Source: CAVYEM01 sp963767635
Lineage (GTDB): Bacteria > Vulcanimicrobiota > Vulcanimicrobiia > Vulcanimicrobiales > Vulcanimicrobiaceae
Assembly (NCBI GenBank): GCA_963767635.1
Contig: CAVYEM010000003.1
Location: forward strand, 1-64,000
Length of the DNA: 64,000 nt
Direction: 5' to 3'
The position numbers and the translations under genes are program-made. Below the pieces are notes generated by a model, which was not told the origin of the DNA, made no database searches, and saw only the letters and a list, made by a program, of their open reading frames with translations. Below, piece after piece: positions 35,916-45,271 of the stretch; positions within the stretch are counted from its first letter, which is position 1, and every line of letters starts with the position of its first letter.

Positions 35916-36389
35916 ATGAGGAAACTGCTGGGGCTGTTCATGCTTCTGGGACTGCTGTACGGATGTAGCGGCGGCGGGTATTTGCCGTACGCTCCGCACG
36001 CGCTCTCACCGGATCAAATTCAGAGTCTGGTGTCTGCGGCATCCGCACGCAACGACGTGTCGCCTGGGCTGGTGAATGCCGTAGTCATGGCCGAGTCCGC
36101 GGGCGATCCGTCGGCGATCAGCGTGGCGGGCGCCCAGGGGCTCATGCAGCTGATGCCCGGAACGTCCGCCGGGTGCGGAATCGACAACCCCTTCGATCCG
36201 GCGCAGAACGTCGAATGTGGAACGCGCTACCTGCACGGCCTGCTTGCGCGGTACAACCAAAACGTCGCCTTGGCCGTTGCCGCTTATAATGCCGGTCCCG
36301 GCGCCGTCGATCAATATCACGGCGTGCCGCCGTACGCCGAGACACGCGCGTACGTGTCGCGCGTTTTGACCGCATACCGGAACTACTAA
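35916..36389 (+). CDS. Lytic transglycosylase lipoprotein (SLT domain)
   Basis: 157 residues from ATG 35916 (MRKLLGLFMLLGLLYGC, lipobox LYGC). The lysozyme-like SLT fold shows the catalytic Glu in VVMAESAGDPSAIS, then GAQGLMQLMPGT and VAAYNAGPGAV, all diagnostic. It cleaves the glycan strand of peptidoglycan from the inner or outer membrane surface. It is divergent from the protease gene (185 bases between starts, no clear promoter seen) and precedes the Lpt genes by 24 bases. Confidence 0.92.
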   Translation: MRKLLGLFMLLGLLYGCSGGGYLPYAPHALSPDQIQSLVSAASARNDVSPGLVNAVVMAESAGDPSAISVAGAQGLMQLMPGTSAGCGIDNPFDPAQNVECGTRYLHGLLARYNQNVALAVAAYNAGPGAVDQYHGVPPYAETRAYVSRVLTAYRNY

Positions 36390-36413
36390 GCGGCAGCGCA
36401 AAAGGACCAAACT

Positions 36414-37568
36414 ATGGCGTCCGTACCCGGAGTTCGCACGGCGCCCGTCGGCATTCTGCGCCAGCTGCGTCTGCCGATTCTGGACACGTACGTCCTCAAC
36501 GAATTCCTCGGCCCCTTTCTCTTTGCGTTTTTGGCATTTTTCCTGTTCTGGGCGTTCAACATTTTCTTCTTGGCCGCCAAGTATTTGATTACGCAGAACG
36601 CGCCGTTTTTTCTGGTCATGCGGTTCGTCGTGTTCCGCATCCCCCAGTCGATTCCGATGGCATTTCCGTTTGCCACGCTGTTCGCGACGCTGCTCGGAAT
36701 GGGCCGGCTCATGGCGGACAACGAAATCAATGCTATCCGCACGTCCGGCGTGTCGCTTTGGCGCCTGGCGCTCACGCCGATCATCTTCGGTTTGTGCGCG
36801 TTCTTGCTGGCTTACGGCATGAACGAATACATCGCGCCGCGCGCGGTCGACCTCTCGACGCGCACGTTCTACCAAATCATCTATCACACGGCCTCGCTGC
36901 CGGTCGAGCCGCAGTTTTTCCGCAAAGATCCGGACACCGGCAACGTATTGTTCGTGAGTCAGGTTCTGCCCGACGGCAAGACGATGGCGGGGGTGCAGAT
37001 CTTCAAGCCGGGACGCAACGGGTATTGGAATCAGACTATTCAAGCGCAAACCGCGCGCGTGCAAGGCGCGACGCTCGTGATGACCAACGCGATCATCACG
37101 TATTACAACGCCGAAGGCTACATGACTACGCAGGCAAAGCAGCCCGAGGTCCGCATCGGCCTGCCGCTCGCCGAAAGCGCTGCTCAGTTCATGAGCACCG
37201 CCAACAGCGACGCGTGGACGATGAACTCCAAGCAGCTCTCCGCTCAGGTCAACGCCTTGCGTTCCCAAGGGATTGGCGGCGAAGCGCTGGGCAATCTGCA
37301 AGTGAATCTGGCCGACAAGCTGGCTTTTCCGTTCGCCGCCTTCATCGGTGTGCTTATCGCGTTGCCCATGGCCATCAAGTTCGGAAAAAGAGGGCGCGCG
37401 ATGGGAATGGCGCTGGCCGTCGTTTCGTTCTTCGTGTATTACGTGATGACTGAAGCCGCATCCGCATTCGGCAGCACGGACCGCATCAATCCGTATCTGG
37501 CCTCGTGGCTCCCGAACATCATCTTCGGCATCGCCGGCGTGGCGTTGCTCTGGAGCGAAGAACACTAG
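36414..37568 (+). CDS. LptF/LptG-family LPS export permease
   Basis: 384 residues. Three N-terminal membrane helices (LDTYVLNEFLGPFLFAFLAFF split; LGPFLFAFLAFFLFWAFNIF), then the coupling segment MADNEINAIRTSGVSLWRLA typical of YjgP/YjgQ proteins. A periplasmic beta-jelly-roll domain (about 150-270) follows, then three C-terminal helices. It should pair with another LptF/G and LptB to drive LPS or a related glycolipid towards LptD. Only one permease gene is here, so it may act as a homodimer or its partner is elsewhere. Confidence 0.9.
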   Translation: MASVPGVRTAPVGILRQLRLPILDTYVLNEFLGPFLFAFLAFFLFWAFNIFFLAAKYLITQNAPFFLVMRFVVFRIPQSIPMAFPFATLFATLLGMGRLMADNEINAIRTSGVSLWRLALTPIIFGLCAFLLAYGMNEYIAPRAVDLSTRTFYQIIYHTASLPVEPQFFRKDPDTGNVLFVSQVLPDGKTMAGVQIFKPGRNGYWNQTIQAQTARVQGATLVMTNAIITYYNAEGYMTTQAKQPEVRIGLPLAESAAQFMSTANSDAWTMNSKQLSAQVNALRSQGIGGEALGNLQVNLADKLAFPFAAFIGVLIALPMAIKFGKRGRAMGMALAVVSFFVYYVMTEAASAFGSTDRINPYLASWLPNIIFGIAGVALLWSEEH

Positions 37569-37583
37569 CGCGTGCCGCTGTGC

Positions 37584-40036
37584 ATGGAACGGCGCGTGTG
37601 GCGCGCGCTCGCGTGTCTGCTCGCGTTCGCGACGGGAATGCTCGCGCCACAGCTTTCCTCGGCGCAGACGTTCGAAGATCCGCAATCCGCGCGCGTGACG
37701 GCCCTGCTCAACGGCCAGCGCTGCGGCGCGCCCGAGCGCGAGCTGATCGCGCAGGTCACGCCCACGCCCGTTGGGTCGCCCTCACCGCTGCCCTCGCTGC
37801 TGCCGGGATCGCAAGGCGGCTCCGGATCGCTCTACGCCACACCGTTTCCCACAGCATCAGCTCCCGTGACGCCGCCTCCCGTGCCCACGCCCACGCCGGC
37901 AGTGACGAGCAGCGCGGGACCGGTGTATCTGGTGCGTCCCTCCGGCGCGCCTTCCATCGTGCCCAAGCCGCAGGAAACGCCGCAGGCCTCACCCACTCCG
38001 GCTGACGTTCCGACGCTGCGTCCCGGCTACATCGCCGTGCTGGCGGACCATCTCACGGGAAGTACGAAACCCGGCGTTCCGGGCGACGCGACGGGCAACG
38101 TGCACATCTTTTACCAGGACGAGATTTTGGTCGGGGATCGCGCGCACTACGACGGGCTGCGCACGATTACCGTGACCGGCAATCCGTACATCATCGACCG
38201 CACCAAAGATTCGGTGCTCTACGGCGACAAGATCACGTTCGATACGGTCGCGCAAAAGGCGGAGCTGTACCGCGGCCGCGGCCAAAGCTCGCAAGGCGTC
38301 GAACAAGGGCTGGTCTATTTCGGTGCGCAGGACTTGCGCACCGATCAGCACGGCATCGCGCACGGCAACGACGCTACCGTCTCCACGTGCGCGCGGCCCA
38401 GGGCGGGCTATCACGTCACCGGTCGCACGATCGAGGTCATACCGGGCGACAAAATCGTCATTTCCAAAGCGGTTCTGTGGCTGGGCGCCGCCGCAATATT
38501 CTTTCTGCCGCGCGTGGTCATTCCGCTGCGCACCGTGAGCGATGAGCGTCAGCGACCGCAGTTCTTTCCGGACGTCGGCTACAACTCATATCAGGGTTAT
38601 TACGTGCGATCGCGCCTCACGTTCGGGACGGACCAGTACTACTTCGGCTATTACACGATCGAGTTCTACAGCAAGCAGGGCATTACGCTGGGATACAACG
38701 GCACCTTCAACAAAAAGAACGGCCGTCGATCCACCAACATCGCGATTCAGCGCGTTCAGGATCGCATCGCTCAGAGCACCAACTACAACGTCGGCCTGCT
38801 CGATACCGAGAACTTCTCGCAGACTCTGCACGGACAGACTGCAGTACTCGTACCAAAGCGCGTTCGGACCACTCACCCAGTTTCCGCCGACGCAAGGCTT
38901 GAACGCACAAGTGATCCACAGCTCCCTGACCGAGTCGCAAACCTATAACTACACGCGCCAGTCGACCGGATCGCAAGCATCGTCGGACAGCTTCGGTTTT
39001 GCCGACACACGGCAATTCGGGACGACGCTGCAAAACAATTTTACTGCGAACCTGAGCCGCTCCCAAACGGACTACGGCTACGGCACGTTCATCTCCAATG
39101 CGACGGGCAGCGTCAACGATCTTCTGCACTGGAGCACTCGCGCCGCCGACTACGAGCTCACGTATCAAAAGGCGTTTTCGCAAACGCCGTACGGCATCAA
39201 CAAAGAACCAGAACTGCAGATTCGACCGTACGCGTTCCTCTCGCACTTTATTTTTCCGATCGCGCCCACGCTGACGGTCGGCGAATACAACGAGCCGGCG
39301 ACCCCGGAAACGACCTCGCGCGCCGATTTGGCGCTCAACATGGGGCCGGCGCTCTACCATATCTTGGGCAGCGACTTCAGCGCGAACGTCAACGTCGAAC
39401 AGTTCGCGTACGGAACGGGCGACATGAAGGCCAGCATTCAGCAGCAGATGTCGCTCACCACGCAGATCGGCTCGCACGTCAACAACATCATTTCGTACAA
39501 CGCGCAGAGCGTACAACGGGCCTGCCTCGGTGCCGTTTTCCACTATGGACCTGCAAAGCACGCAGAACAGCAAGGATGCCACGGACACCCTGCGGCTTTA
39601 CAACGGCGATGTCTACAATCTCACGTTGAACTTTTCGACCGCGTTCAACGAGACGGCACAGCCGGTCGGATACCAGCTGACGACGCGCCCGTCGCCGCGT
39701 TCGTATCTCGTGTTGACCGGTGCGTTCAACCCGGGACCGGGGCAAGGTTTTTACTCGACGAACGCGCAGTTTTCCACGCCGTTCGGCCGCGACGCGTTTT
39801 TGCAGTTTCAGGGCGACATCGATTGGAAGGAGGGCTCGCGCATCGAAAACAAATCGATCTACTATAGCCGCATCATCGGCGACTGCTACGAAGTTCAGCT
39901 CAGCTACAACCAGAACGCGCGCGAGCTGAACGCTACGATAAACCTGCTCGCATTCCCATCGCATGCCGCGACCTTCGGGCTGACGAGCCGCGGTTCAATG
40001 ATTCCGTCGAGCTTCAACGGTTTCGGGTATCCGTAG
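37584..40036 (+). CDS. lptD: LptD/OstA-like outer membrane LPS assembly protein, two frameshifts
   Basis: Signal peptide from ATG 37584, a Pro/Thr-rich linker (about 60-150), then an OstA/LptA-like domain (GYIAVLADHLTGSTKPG; LYGDKITFDTVAQKAELYRG). A long C-terminal beta-barrel region rich in alternating aromatic residues follows. The barrel jumps frame near 38845 (to QYSYQSAFGPLTQFPPTQG) and again near 39515 (to NGPASVPFSTMDLQ). Both can be explained by one extra base each, restoring about 816 residues. It follows lptF/G by 15 bases and would insert glycolipid in the outer leaflet. The ending at 40036 abuts the repeat array. Confidence 0.82.
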
Positions 40037-40040
40037 CGTT

Positions 40041-40990
40041 GTCATGCTGCCCCGAAGCCTGTGCTGAGCGAAGCTGAAACTGTCATGCTGAGCTTGTCGA
40101 AGCATTGCCGAACCAACGCCCCTTCGAGGAGCTGAAACTTGTCATGCTGAAGCTTCTCGAAGCATTGCCGAACCAACGACCCTTCGAGGAGCTGAAACTT
40201 GTCATGCTGAGCTTTCTCGAAGCATGGCCGAACCAACGACCCTTCTAGGAGCTGAAACTTGTCATGCTGAGCTTGTCGAAGCATTGCCGACCCTTCGACA
40301 AGCTCAGGGTGACAAGCGCTGAGCGAAGCTGAAACTGTCATGCTGAGCTTGTCGAAGCATTGCCGAACAACGACCCTTCGACACGCTCAGGGTGGCAAGC
40401 GCTGGAGCAAAGCTGAAACTTGTCATGCTGAGCTTGTCGAAGCATTGCCGAACAACGACCCTTCGACAAGCTCAGGGTGACAAGCGCTGAGCGAAGACTG
40501 AAACTTGTCATGCTGAGCTTGTCGAAGCATTGCCGAACCAACGACCCTTCGACAAGCTCAGGGTGACAAGCGCTGAGCGAAGCTGAAACTGTCATGCTGA
40601 GCTTGTCGAAGCATTGCCGAACAACGACCCTTCGACACGCTCAGGGTGGCAAGCGCTGGAGCAAAGCTGAAACTTGTCATGCTGAGCTTGTCGAAGCATT
40701 GCCGAACAACGACCCTTCGACAAGCTCAGGGTGACAAGCGCTGAGCGAAACTGAAACTTGTCATGCTGAGCTTGTCGAAGCATTGCCGAACAACGACCCT
40801 TCGACAAGCTCAGGGTGACAAGCGCTGAGCGAAACTGAAACTTGTCATGCTGAGCTTGTCGAAGCATTGCCGAACCAACGACCCTTCGACACGCTCAGGG
40901 TGACAAGCGCTGAGCGAAGCTGAAACTGTCATGCTGAGCTTGTCGAAGCATTGCCGAACCAACGACCCTTCGACACGCTCAGGGTGACAA
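40041..40990. repeat. Array of 12 hairpin-forming repeats
   Basis: TCATGCTGA occurs at 40083, 40142, 40202, 40262, 40338, 40423, 40508, 40592, 40677, 40761, 40845 and 40929. Spacing is about 60 bases in the first four and 84-85 in the rest. A full unit has CTGAGCTTGTCGAAG and, about 20 bases later, its exact complement CTTCGACAAGCTCAG, giving a 15-bp stem. Short units have lost the second arm. Open frames across it only reflect the repeat period. Related fragments lie at 5.5 and 47.66 kb. This 950-base stretch holds no gene. Confidence 0.95.
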
Positions 40991-40997
40991 ACAAGCG

Positions 40998-41159
40998 CTA
41001 CGGCACGTCGCACTGCGGATGCCCGCAGTCGCACGTTTCGGACTCCATGCCGTTTTCAGCTGCGTTGCGGCAAGTTTGGCTGCAGTACTCTTCCGTCTGC
41101 ATCTCCGCGGTGAGGACACAGTTGCAGTTCTCGTGCGCGCATTCGATCGTCTGTTGCAT
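40998..41159 (-). CDS. Metallothionein-like Cys-rich peptide
   Basis: 53 residues from ATG 41159, with GGAAAGAG about 8 bases upstream. Eight Cys and two His: CAHENCNCVL, EYCSQTC, CDCGHPQC. This layout (paired CxC elements, a central YCSxxC, and terminal CxCGHxxC) is that of bacterial SmtA/BmtA-type metallothioneins, which bind zinc or other soft metals in the cytoplasm. It lies 17 bases after the lipoprotein gene on the same strand and just before the repeat array. Too short for many gene finders, but I think it is real. Confidence 0.78.
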   Translation of the reverse strand: MQQTIECAHENCNCVLTAEMQTEEYCSQTCRNAAENGMESETCDCGHPQCDVP

Positions 41160-41176
41160 GCGCAGCTCTTTCCCGC

Positions 41177-41971
41177 CTACGGGCTGTTCACTACCTCGCC
41201 GCCGACGATTTGCGAAGACGGATTCGGCGCCGCAGGCACCGCCGGAGGCAACGGCTGCGTCCAGGGACTGTCGAACTGCGTCGTCATATCGTACTGCTGG
41301 ATGAACGTCGTATCGGTGATGCCGAACGAGCCTGCTGCCGAGATGACCTGGCCAGTCGGATTTCCCGTAGGCGAGGCGACGAACCAGTTGATGAACCACG
41401 TCGAGGCGGGCCCGTTCAGCGGCGTCGATGTTGGAGCGGGAGATCCTGACGGAGTCGGGGACGGAGACGACGAGGGCGAAGCGCTTGGCGAGCTCGAGGG
41501 GGCAGCGGTCGCGGTGATGCCGTTAAAGACTTGGCGGTTGATCGTCACACAAAACTGAGTTTGCGTGTTGTTGCAGTTCGGATTGAGCACGATGTCTTGA
41601 GGATTGTATTGTAGCCGATATGGCTGCTTTATCGTGCCGCCATTGATGCTTTGCGTGCTCACGAACTGCCACAACGAGACCTGAACCTGGCTGCCGGCGT
41701 TAGGTTGCCCCACGACGATTTCAAAGGACCAGTCCAGCCAGTTCTGCTGCTGATTGCCGAACTGAGCATACGGCTCGGAGCCGGTCCCACTCGTGTTGAA
41801 AGCAAGGACGTAGTAGTTGTTGACGAAGTCGAGCGGGCCTTGCGTCGAGAATTTGATCTGCATTTGGCCGGGCGTCAAGCCGCCGATGCCGCGGTCGGGC
41901 GTGACCTGATGGCCGCACGAGGACAGCGTGAGCGCTAACGCGCAGACCGCGAAGATCACTTTGCGTAACAT
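41177..41971 (-). CDS. Lipoprotein with Ser/Pro linker, unknown
   Basis: 264 residues from ATG 41971, preceded by GAGGTG. Signal peptide with lipobox LSSC, an Ig-like or fibronectin-like beta domain (about 30-165; FVNNYYVLAFNTSGTG, WLDWSFEIVVGQP), a SPSASPSSSPSPTPSG linker and a C-terminal beta segment. No family recognised. Start codons of this gene and lnt are only about 10 bases apart on opposite strands, so their promoters must overlap the coding ends. Confidence 0.68.
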   Translation of the reverse strand: MLRKVIFAVCALALTLSSCGHQVTPDRGIGGLTPGQMQIKFSTQGPLDFVNNYYVLAFNTSGTGSEPYAQFGNQQQNWLDWSFEIVVGQPNAGSQVQVSLWQFVSTQSINGGTIKQPYRLQYNPQDIVLNPNCNNTQTQFCVTINRQVFNGITATAAPSSSPSASPSSSPSPTPSGSPAPTSTPLNGPASTWFINWFVASPTGNPTGQVISAAGSFGITDTTFIQQYDMTTQFDSPWTQPLPPAVPAAPNPSSQIVGGEVVNSP

Positions 41972-41981
41972 CGGCACCTCC

Positions 41982-43544
41982 GTGCGCGTGCCCGAGCTCG
42001 CCGCCTCGCTGCTCGGCGCCATCGCGCTCGCGTTAGCGTTCCCTAAAACCGGACAAGCCTGGCTTGCTCCCCTTGGGGCGGCAGCCCTGTTCTGGTCGTG
42101 GCATCGCCTGGCCTGGAAACGCGCCTTCTTTACCGGATGGTTCGCCGGCACGATTTTTTTTGCCGTCAACTTTTCCTGGTTCACGTACACGGTGGGCGAT
42201 TACGTGGGCGCGTTCGGATTTGCGCTGGTGCTCGTGCCCGCGCTCGTCGATGGGCTGAGCTTTGCTCTTACGGCGCTGTGCGTGGGGCTTGCGTTGCGGT
42301 GCGCGCCGGCCCCGCTGGTGCCGTTGGCCGCGGCGGCGGCATTTACGGTCTTTGAATGGCTGCGCTCGATCGGCGTGATCGCCATTCCGTTCGCGCAGGT
42401 CGGGTACACGCAGAGCGCGACGCCGCTCGGCGTATTTGCCGCGTACATCGGATGTTACGGCGTCACGTTCATCGTCATGTTGCTTGGCGGATATATTGCG
42501 CACGCGGTCGCGCTGCGCCGCGCCGGCGCGCTCGCAATCGTCGTGCTCGTCGTCGCGGCCGCGTGGTCGCTGTGTTACGCAGCCTGGCCGGCACGCCATG
42601 CTGCACTGCCCAGCATGCGCGTGGCGGCCGTGCAAGGCAACATCGCGCAATCCATCAAATGGGATCCGCAAACGCTCCCGCGCAGCGTCGATCGCTACAC
42701 TGCGCTGACAAAACGGCTAGAACCGCTGCATCCGGCGCTCGTCGTGTGGCCGGAAACGGTGATCACGACCGATCTGAACGACGCGCCGGTCTACTGGAAC
42801 TGGGCCGCCGGAACGCCGCAACAGCGTGCGCAGCTGCAAGCGCTGCTCGCAACGGACAGCAGTTTGCGCGCGCGGTTTGGACGGCTCGCGCGCGAGCTGC
42901 GCACGACGCTCGTCGTCGGCAGTTTGGATCGGCATGTGGGACGTGAAGGCGTCAAGGAATACAACGCGCTCTACACCTTTGGCCCCGACGGGTATTTGAT
43001 CGACATCTACGACAAGCGCCAACTCGTGCCGTTCGCGGAGTCGCTTCCTGCGCCGGCGCTGTTCTCTTGGCTTCCGTACGCCACGCTGATCGGGCGCTTC
43101 GGACACGGTACTTCCGATACCGTGATTCCCGCGGGGAACATGCGGTTTGCGCCGCTCATCTGTTGGGAATCGGCGTTTGCGGATTTGGTCCACGCGCAGT
43201 TGCAGAATGGCGCGCAGTTCTTGGTGGTTCCCACGGACGATGCGTGGTTTGGTCCCAGTTCGGGCACCTACCAGCATGCGCAGATCGCGCAGATGCGCGC
43301 GATTGAGTCGGGCGAGTGGGTCATCCAATCCGCGTCCACCGGCGTGAGCGGCATCATCGCGCCGAACGGTTCCTGGATCGAGCGCACGCAGCTCGACCGC
43401 GAAGCTCTTGTCATCGGAAGCATTGGTTCGCCGCCGGGCTCCCTCTTTGCGCGCATCGGTCCGACCCCCGTCGCGTATGCGATGATTGCGCTGTATCTGT
43501 TCGTGCTGTCCATCGGCGTCGTTCGTCGCCGGAGACCGGCGTGA
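41982..43544 (+). CDS. lnt: Apolipoprotein N-acyltransferase
   Basis: About 520 residues. Six to eight N-terminal membrane helices, then a nitrilase-like periplasmic domain. Catalytic residues: Glu in VVWPETVIT, Lys in IYDKRQLVPFAE and Cys in PLICWESAF. It adds the third acyl chain to lipoproteins, many of which are encoded in this window. The start is uncertain: GTG 41982 (or 41988) fits the first helix, with no clear ribosome-binding site; the frame is open further upstream into the divergent lipoprotein gene. Confidence 0.92.
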   Translation: MRVPELAASLLGAIALALAFPKTGQAWLAPLGAAALFWSWHRLAWKRAFFTGWFAGTIFFAVNFSWFTYTVGDYVGAFGFALVLVPALVDGLSFALTALCVGLALRCAPAPLVPLAAAAAFTVFEWLRSIGVIAIPFAQVGYTQSATPLGVFAAYIGCYGVTFIVMLLGGYIAHAVALRRAGALAIVVLVVAAAWSLCYAAWPARHAALPSMRVAAVQGNIAQSIKWDPQTLPRSVDRYTALTKRLEPLHPALVVWPETVITTDLNDAPVYWNWAAGTPQQRAQLQALLATDSSLRARFGRLARELRTTLVVGSLDRHVGREGVKEYNALYTFGPDGYLIDIYDKRQLVPFAESLPAPALFSWLPYATLIGRFGHGTSDTVIPAGNMRFAPLICWESAFADLVHAQLQNGAQFLVVPTDDAWFGPSSGTYQHAQIAQMRAIESGEWVIQSASTGVSGIIAPNGSWIERTQLDREALVIGSIGSPPGSLFARIGPTPVAYAMIALYLFVLSIGVVRRRRPA

Positions 43545-44098
43545 CGCGCTGGCGGGCCGCAGCGCTCATCGTGGGAGCAGTTCTGGTGGTGTGGCTTATC
43601 GTCGGCATCGTCATGGCCGGGCGTGAGGCCTCCCCTCTCCCGCCCGGCACGCAGCCGGTAACGCTGCGCGGCGGGCGCGTGAACGGCAACCGCATCAGCA
43701 CGCGATCGTGGACGTTCGACTACCAGCGCGCGCAGATGTCGCCCGACGGCACGTTCGCCACCGTCGACGGCGTGCGCAACGGCGTGCTCTACAAAAAGGG
43801 CAAACCGTACTTGAGCATTGCGGCGCAGCACGTGTCGCTCAATACGCAAACGCTCGATTTCACCGCCATCGGCGACGTTCACATCGAGGCGCTGAACCCC
43901 AAGGACGGCGTGCGCAAATCGTTCGACACGGATCTCGTGCAGTGGACCAACGCGACGAAAATGCTTGCGCTCTCTCATCAGTCGCTGTTTCGCACCGGCG
44001 CAGAAACGCTCAGAGTCGCTTCCATTACCGTAAATTTCAATACAAACGACATTCACGTGGGACGCATCGAAGGCTCGGTGCAGGCGCCCGGCCCGTGA
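43541..44098 (+). CDS. LptC-like LPS export protein
   Basis: 185 residues from GTG 43541, overlapping the lnt stop (GTGA). One N-terminal membrane helix (AALIVGAVLVVWLIVGIVMA), then a beta-jelly-roll region with repeated short strands (GVLYKKGKPYLSIAAQHVSL; FTAIGDVHIEALNPKDGV), the LptC/LptA fold. It would receive LPS or an analogue from the LptF/G permease and hand it to a periplasmic bridge. No lptA is visible. Confidence 0.75.
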   Translation: MTRWRAAALIVGAVLVVWLIVGIVMAGREASPLPPGTQPVTLRGGRVNGNRISTRSWTFDYQRAQMSPDGTFATVDGVRNGVLYKKGKPYLSIAAQHVSLNTQTLDFTAIGDVHIEALNPKDGVRKSFDTDLVQWTNATKMLALSHQSLFRTGAETLRVASITVNFNTNDIHVGRIEGSVQAPGP

Positions 44099-44595
44099 TC
44101 CGTTTGCTGCAGGGCGACATCACGCTGGTGCGAGCCGACGCCATCGTCAACGCGGCCAACAGCGCGCTTGCAGGGGGCAGTGGCGTGGATGGGGCGATCC
44201 ACCGCGCCGGCGGGCCCGAAATCATGCGAGAATGCCGCGCGCTCGACGGATGCGCGACGGGCAGCGCGGTGATCACGGGCGCGGGCAACTTACCGGTACG
44301 CTACGTCATCCATGCCGTCGCACCGATATATCGCGGCGCCCCCCAGGATGCGGCTTTGCTGCGCGGGGCTTATGCCGGCGCGCTCGCGCTGGCGCAGGCA
44401 CACGGCCTGCGCAGCATCGCCTTTCCGTCGCTGGGCACCGGCGCCTACGCCTACCCCATCGAAGAAGCCGCGCCGATCGCGATTTCGACCATCACCGAGC
44501 ACCTGCAGCAAAACAGCACCCCGCTGCGCGAGGTGCTGTTCGTCTTGTTTAGCGAGCGCGATTTTCGCGTCTATGAACGCGCGCTGGGACGCTAA
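44095..44595 (+). CDS. Macro-domain ADP-ribose hydrolase/binding protein
   Basis: 166 residues from GTG 44095, overlapping the LptC-like stop (GTGA). The macro-domain motifs are clear: GDITLVRADAIVNAANSAL, GGSGVDGAIHRAGGPEI (ligand loop 1) and SLGTGAYAYP (loop 2). Members hydrolyse or bind ADP-ribose or O-acetyl-ADP-ribose; they remove ADP-ribose from proteins. Linkage to lnt-lptC is operonic by overlap, but a functional link is not evident. Confidence 0.93.
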   Translation: MIRLLQGDITLVRADAIVNAANSALAGGSGVDGAIHRAGGPEIMRECRALDGCATGSAVITGAGNLPVRYVIHAVAPIYRGAPQDAALLRGAYAGALALAQAHGLRSIAFPSLGTGAYAYPIEEAAPIAISTITEHLQQNSTPLREVLFVLFSERDFRVYERALGR

Positions 44596-44930
44596 GGCTC
44601 CTTGGTCCCTTCGGCTTCCGTGCCGAGCTGCTTCTTGGCCTCGGCGATGAGCTTTTTGACCTTTTGCCCACCCTTGTGGCCGATTTCCTCGTAAAAGTCG
44701 GCGCCGTACTTTTCCTTGACGACTTTGCCGCCTTTTTGTCCGATGGATTCGTAAAATTCGACACCATGCCGCTGCCGGGTCGCTTGCCCGCCTTTGCGGC
44801 CGATCTCTTCGTAAAAGCCCGAACCGTACCGATCGCGGACGGTATTGCCGCCCTTTTTGCCGGCTTCGCGTACGGACATCTCGCCACCCGGCTGCTTGTC
44901 GTCAGGCGCGCCTTTGGTGGGTTTTGCCAT
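44592..44930 (-). CDS. KGG-repeat stress hydrophilin (GsiB-like)
   Basis: 112 residues, very hydrophilic, no Cys or Trp. It has an N-terminal SVREAGKKGG segment and three copies of a unit of about 22 residues: FYEEIGRKGGQATRQRHG, FYESIGQKGGKVVKEKYG, FYEEIGHKGGQKV. This is the KGG (plant LEA-5/Em, Bacillus GsiB) repeat found in desiccation and general-stress proteins. Second gene of a pair, 30 bases after the shorter paralogue, and likely under the same sigma-B-type promoter. Confidence 0.9.
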   Translation of the reverse strand: MAKPTKGAPDDKQPGGEMSVREAGKKGGNTVRDRYGSGFYEEIGRKGGQATRQRHGVEFYESIGQKGGKVVKEKYGADFYEEIGHKGGQKVKKLIAEAKKQLGTEAEGTKEP

Positions 44931-44960
44931 TGGTTACCCCAGCGGGAAAGAAAAAAGAGT

Positions 44961-45179
44961 TTAAGACGTCTTGCGTTTCAGCTTCTGACCGCCCTTTTGG
45001 CCGATCACCTCGTAGAACGAGGGGCCATACTTTTCCTTGGTCGCTTCCCCACCTTTGCGGCCAATGGCCTCGTAGAACTCCGTGCCGTACTTTGCCTTCA
45101 CGCGTTCTCCGCCCCGCTTGCCTGCTTCGCGGACGGTCATGCCGCCTCCGGGACCCGACGATTGTTCTTGTATAGCCAT
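44961..45179 (-). CDS. KGG-repeat stress hydrophilin, short paralogue
   Basis: 72 residues from ATG 45179. It has one TVREAGKRGGERVKAKYG unit and two complete FYE-IG-KGG units (FYEAIGRKGGEATKEKYG, FYEVIGQKGGQKL). Disordered, glycine- and lysine-rich; expected to protect cells against drying or osmotic stress. A GAGGGG element precedes the start. First gene after the sigma-B-type promoter at 45.22-45.25 kb. Confidence 0.9.
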   Translation of the reverse strand: MAIQEQSSGPGGGMTVREAGKRGGERVKAKYGTEFYEAIGRKGGEATKEKYGPSFYEVIGQKGGQKLKRKTS

Positions 45180-45220
45180 ACTGGATTCGCCCCTCGAAGA
45201 AAGAAAGTACATCGAAGTAA

Positions 45221-45245
45221 ATACCCACTCGACCGCCTGTTAAAC
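45221..45245 (-). promoter_or_regulatory. Sigma-B-type general-stress promoter
   Basis: On the minus strand GTTTAA (45240-45245), 13 bases, GGGTAT (45221-45226): an exact match to the Bacillus sigma-B consensus and spacing. Transcription would start near 45213, about 35 bases before the first hydrophilin. The gsiB gene in Bacillus, which encodes the same repeat type, is a textbook sigma-B target, so motif and gene content agree. Confidence 0.82.
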
Positions 45246-45271
45246 GACGCAGCGGACAGGACTATCGTTCC

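Noticed and set aside
40041..40990. CRISPR array
   Set aside because: The intervals are themselves repeated, not unique spacers; units are palindromic and 84 bases long, and no cas gene is near.
40042..41034. Tandem open frames with repeated FDKLSMT and LSLSKG peptides
   Set aside because: They are translations of the 84-base DNA repeat in whichever frame lacks stops; no start signals.
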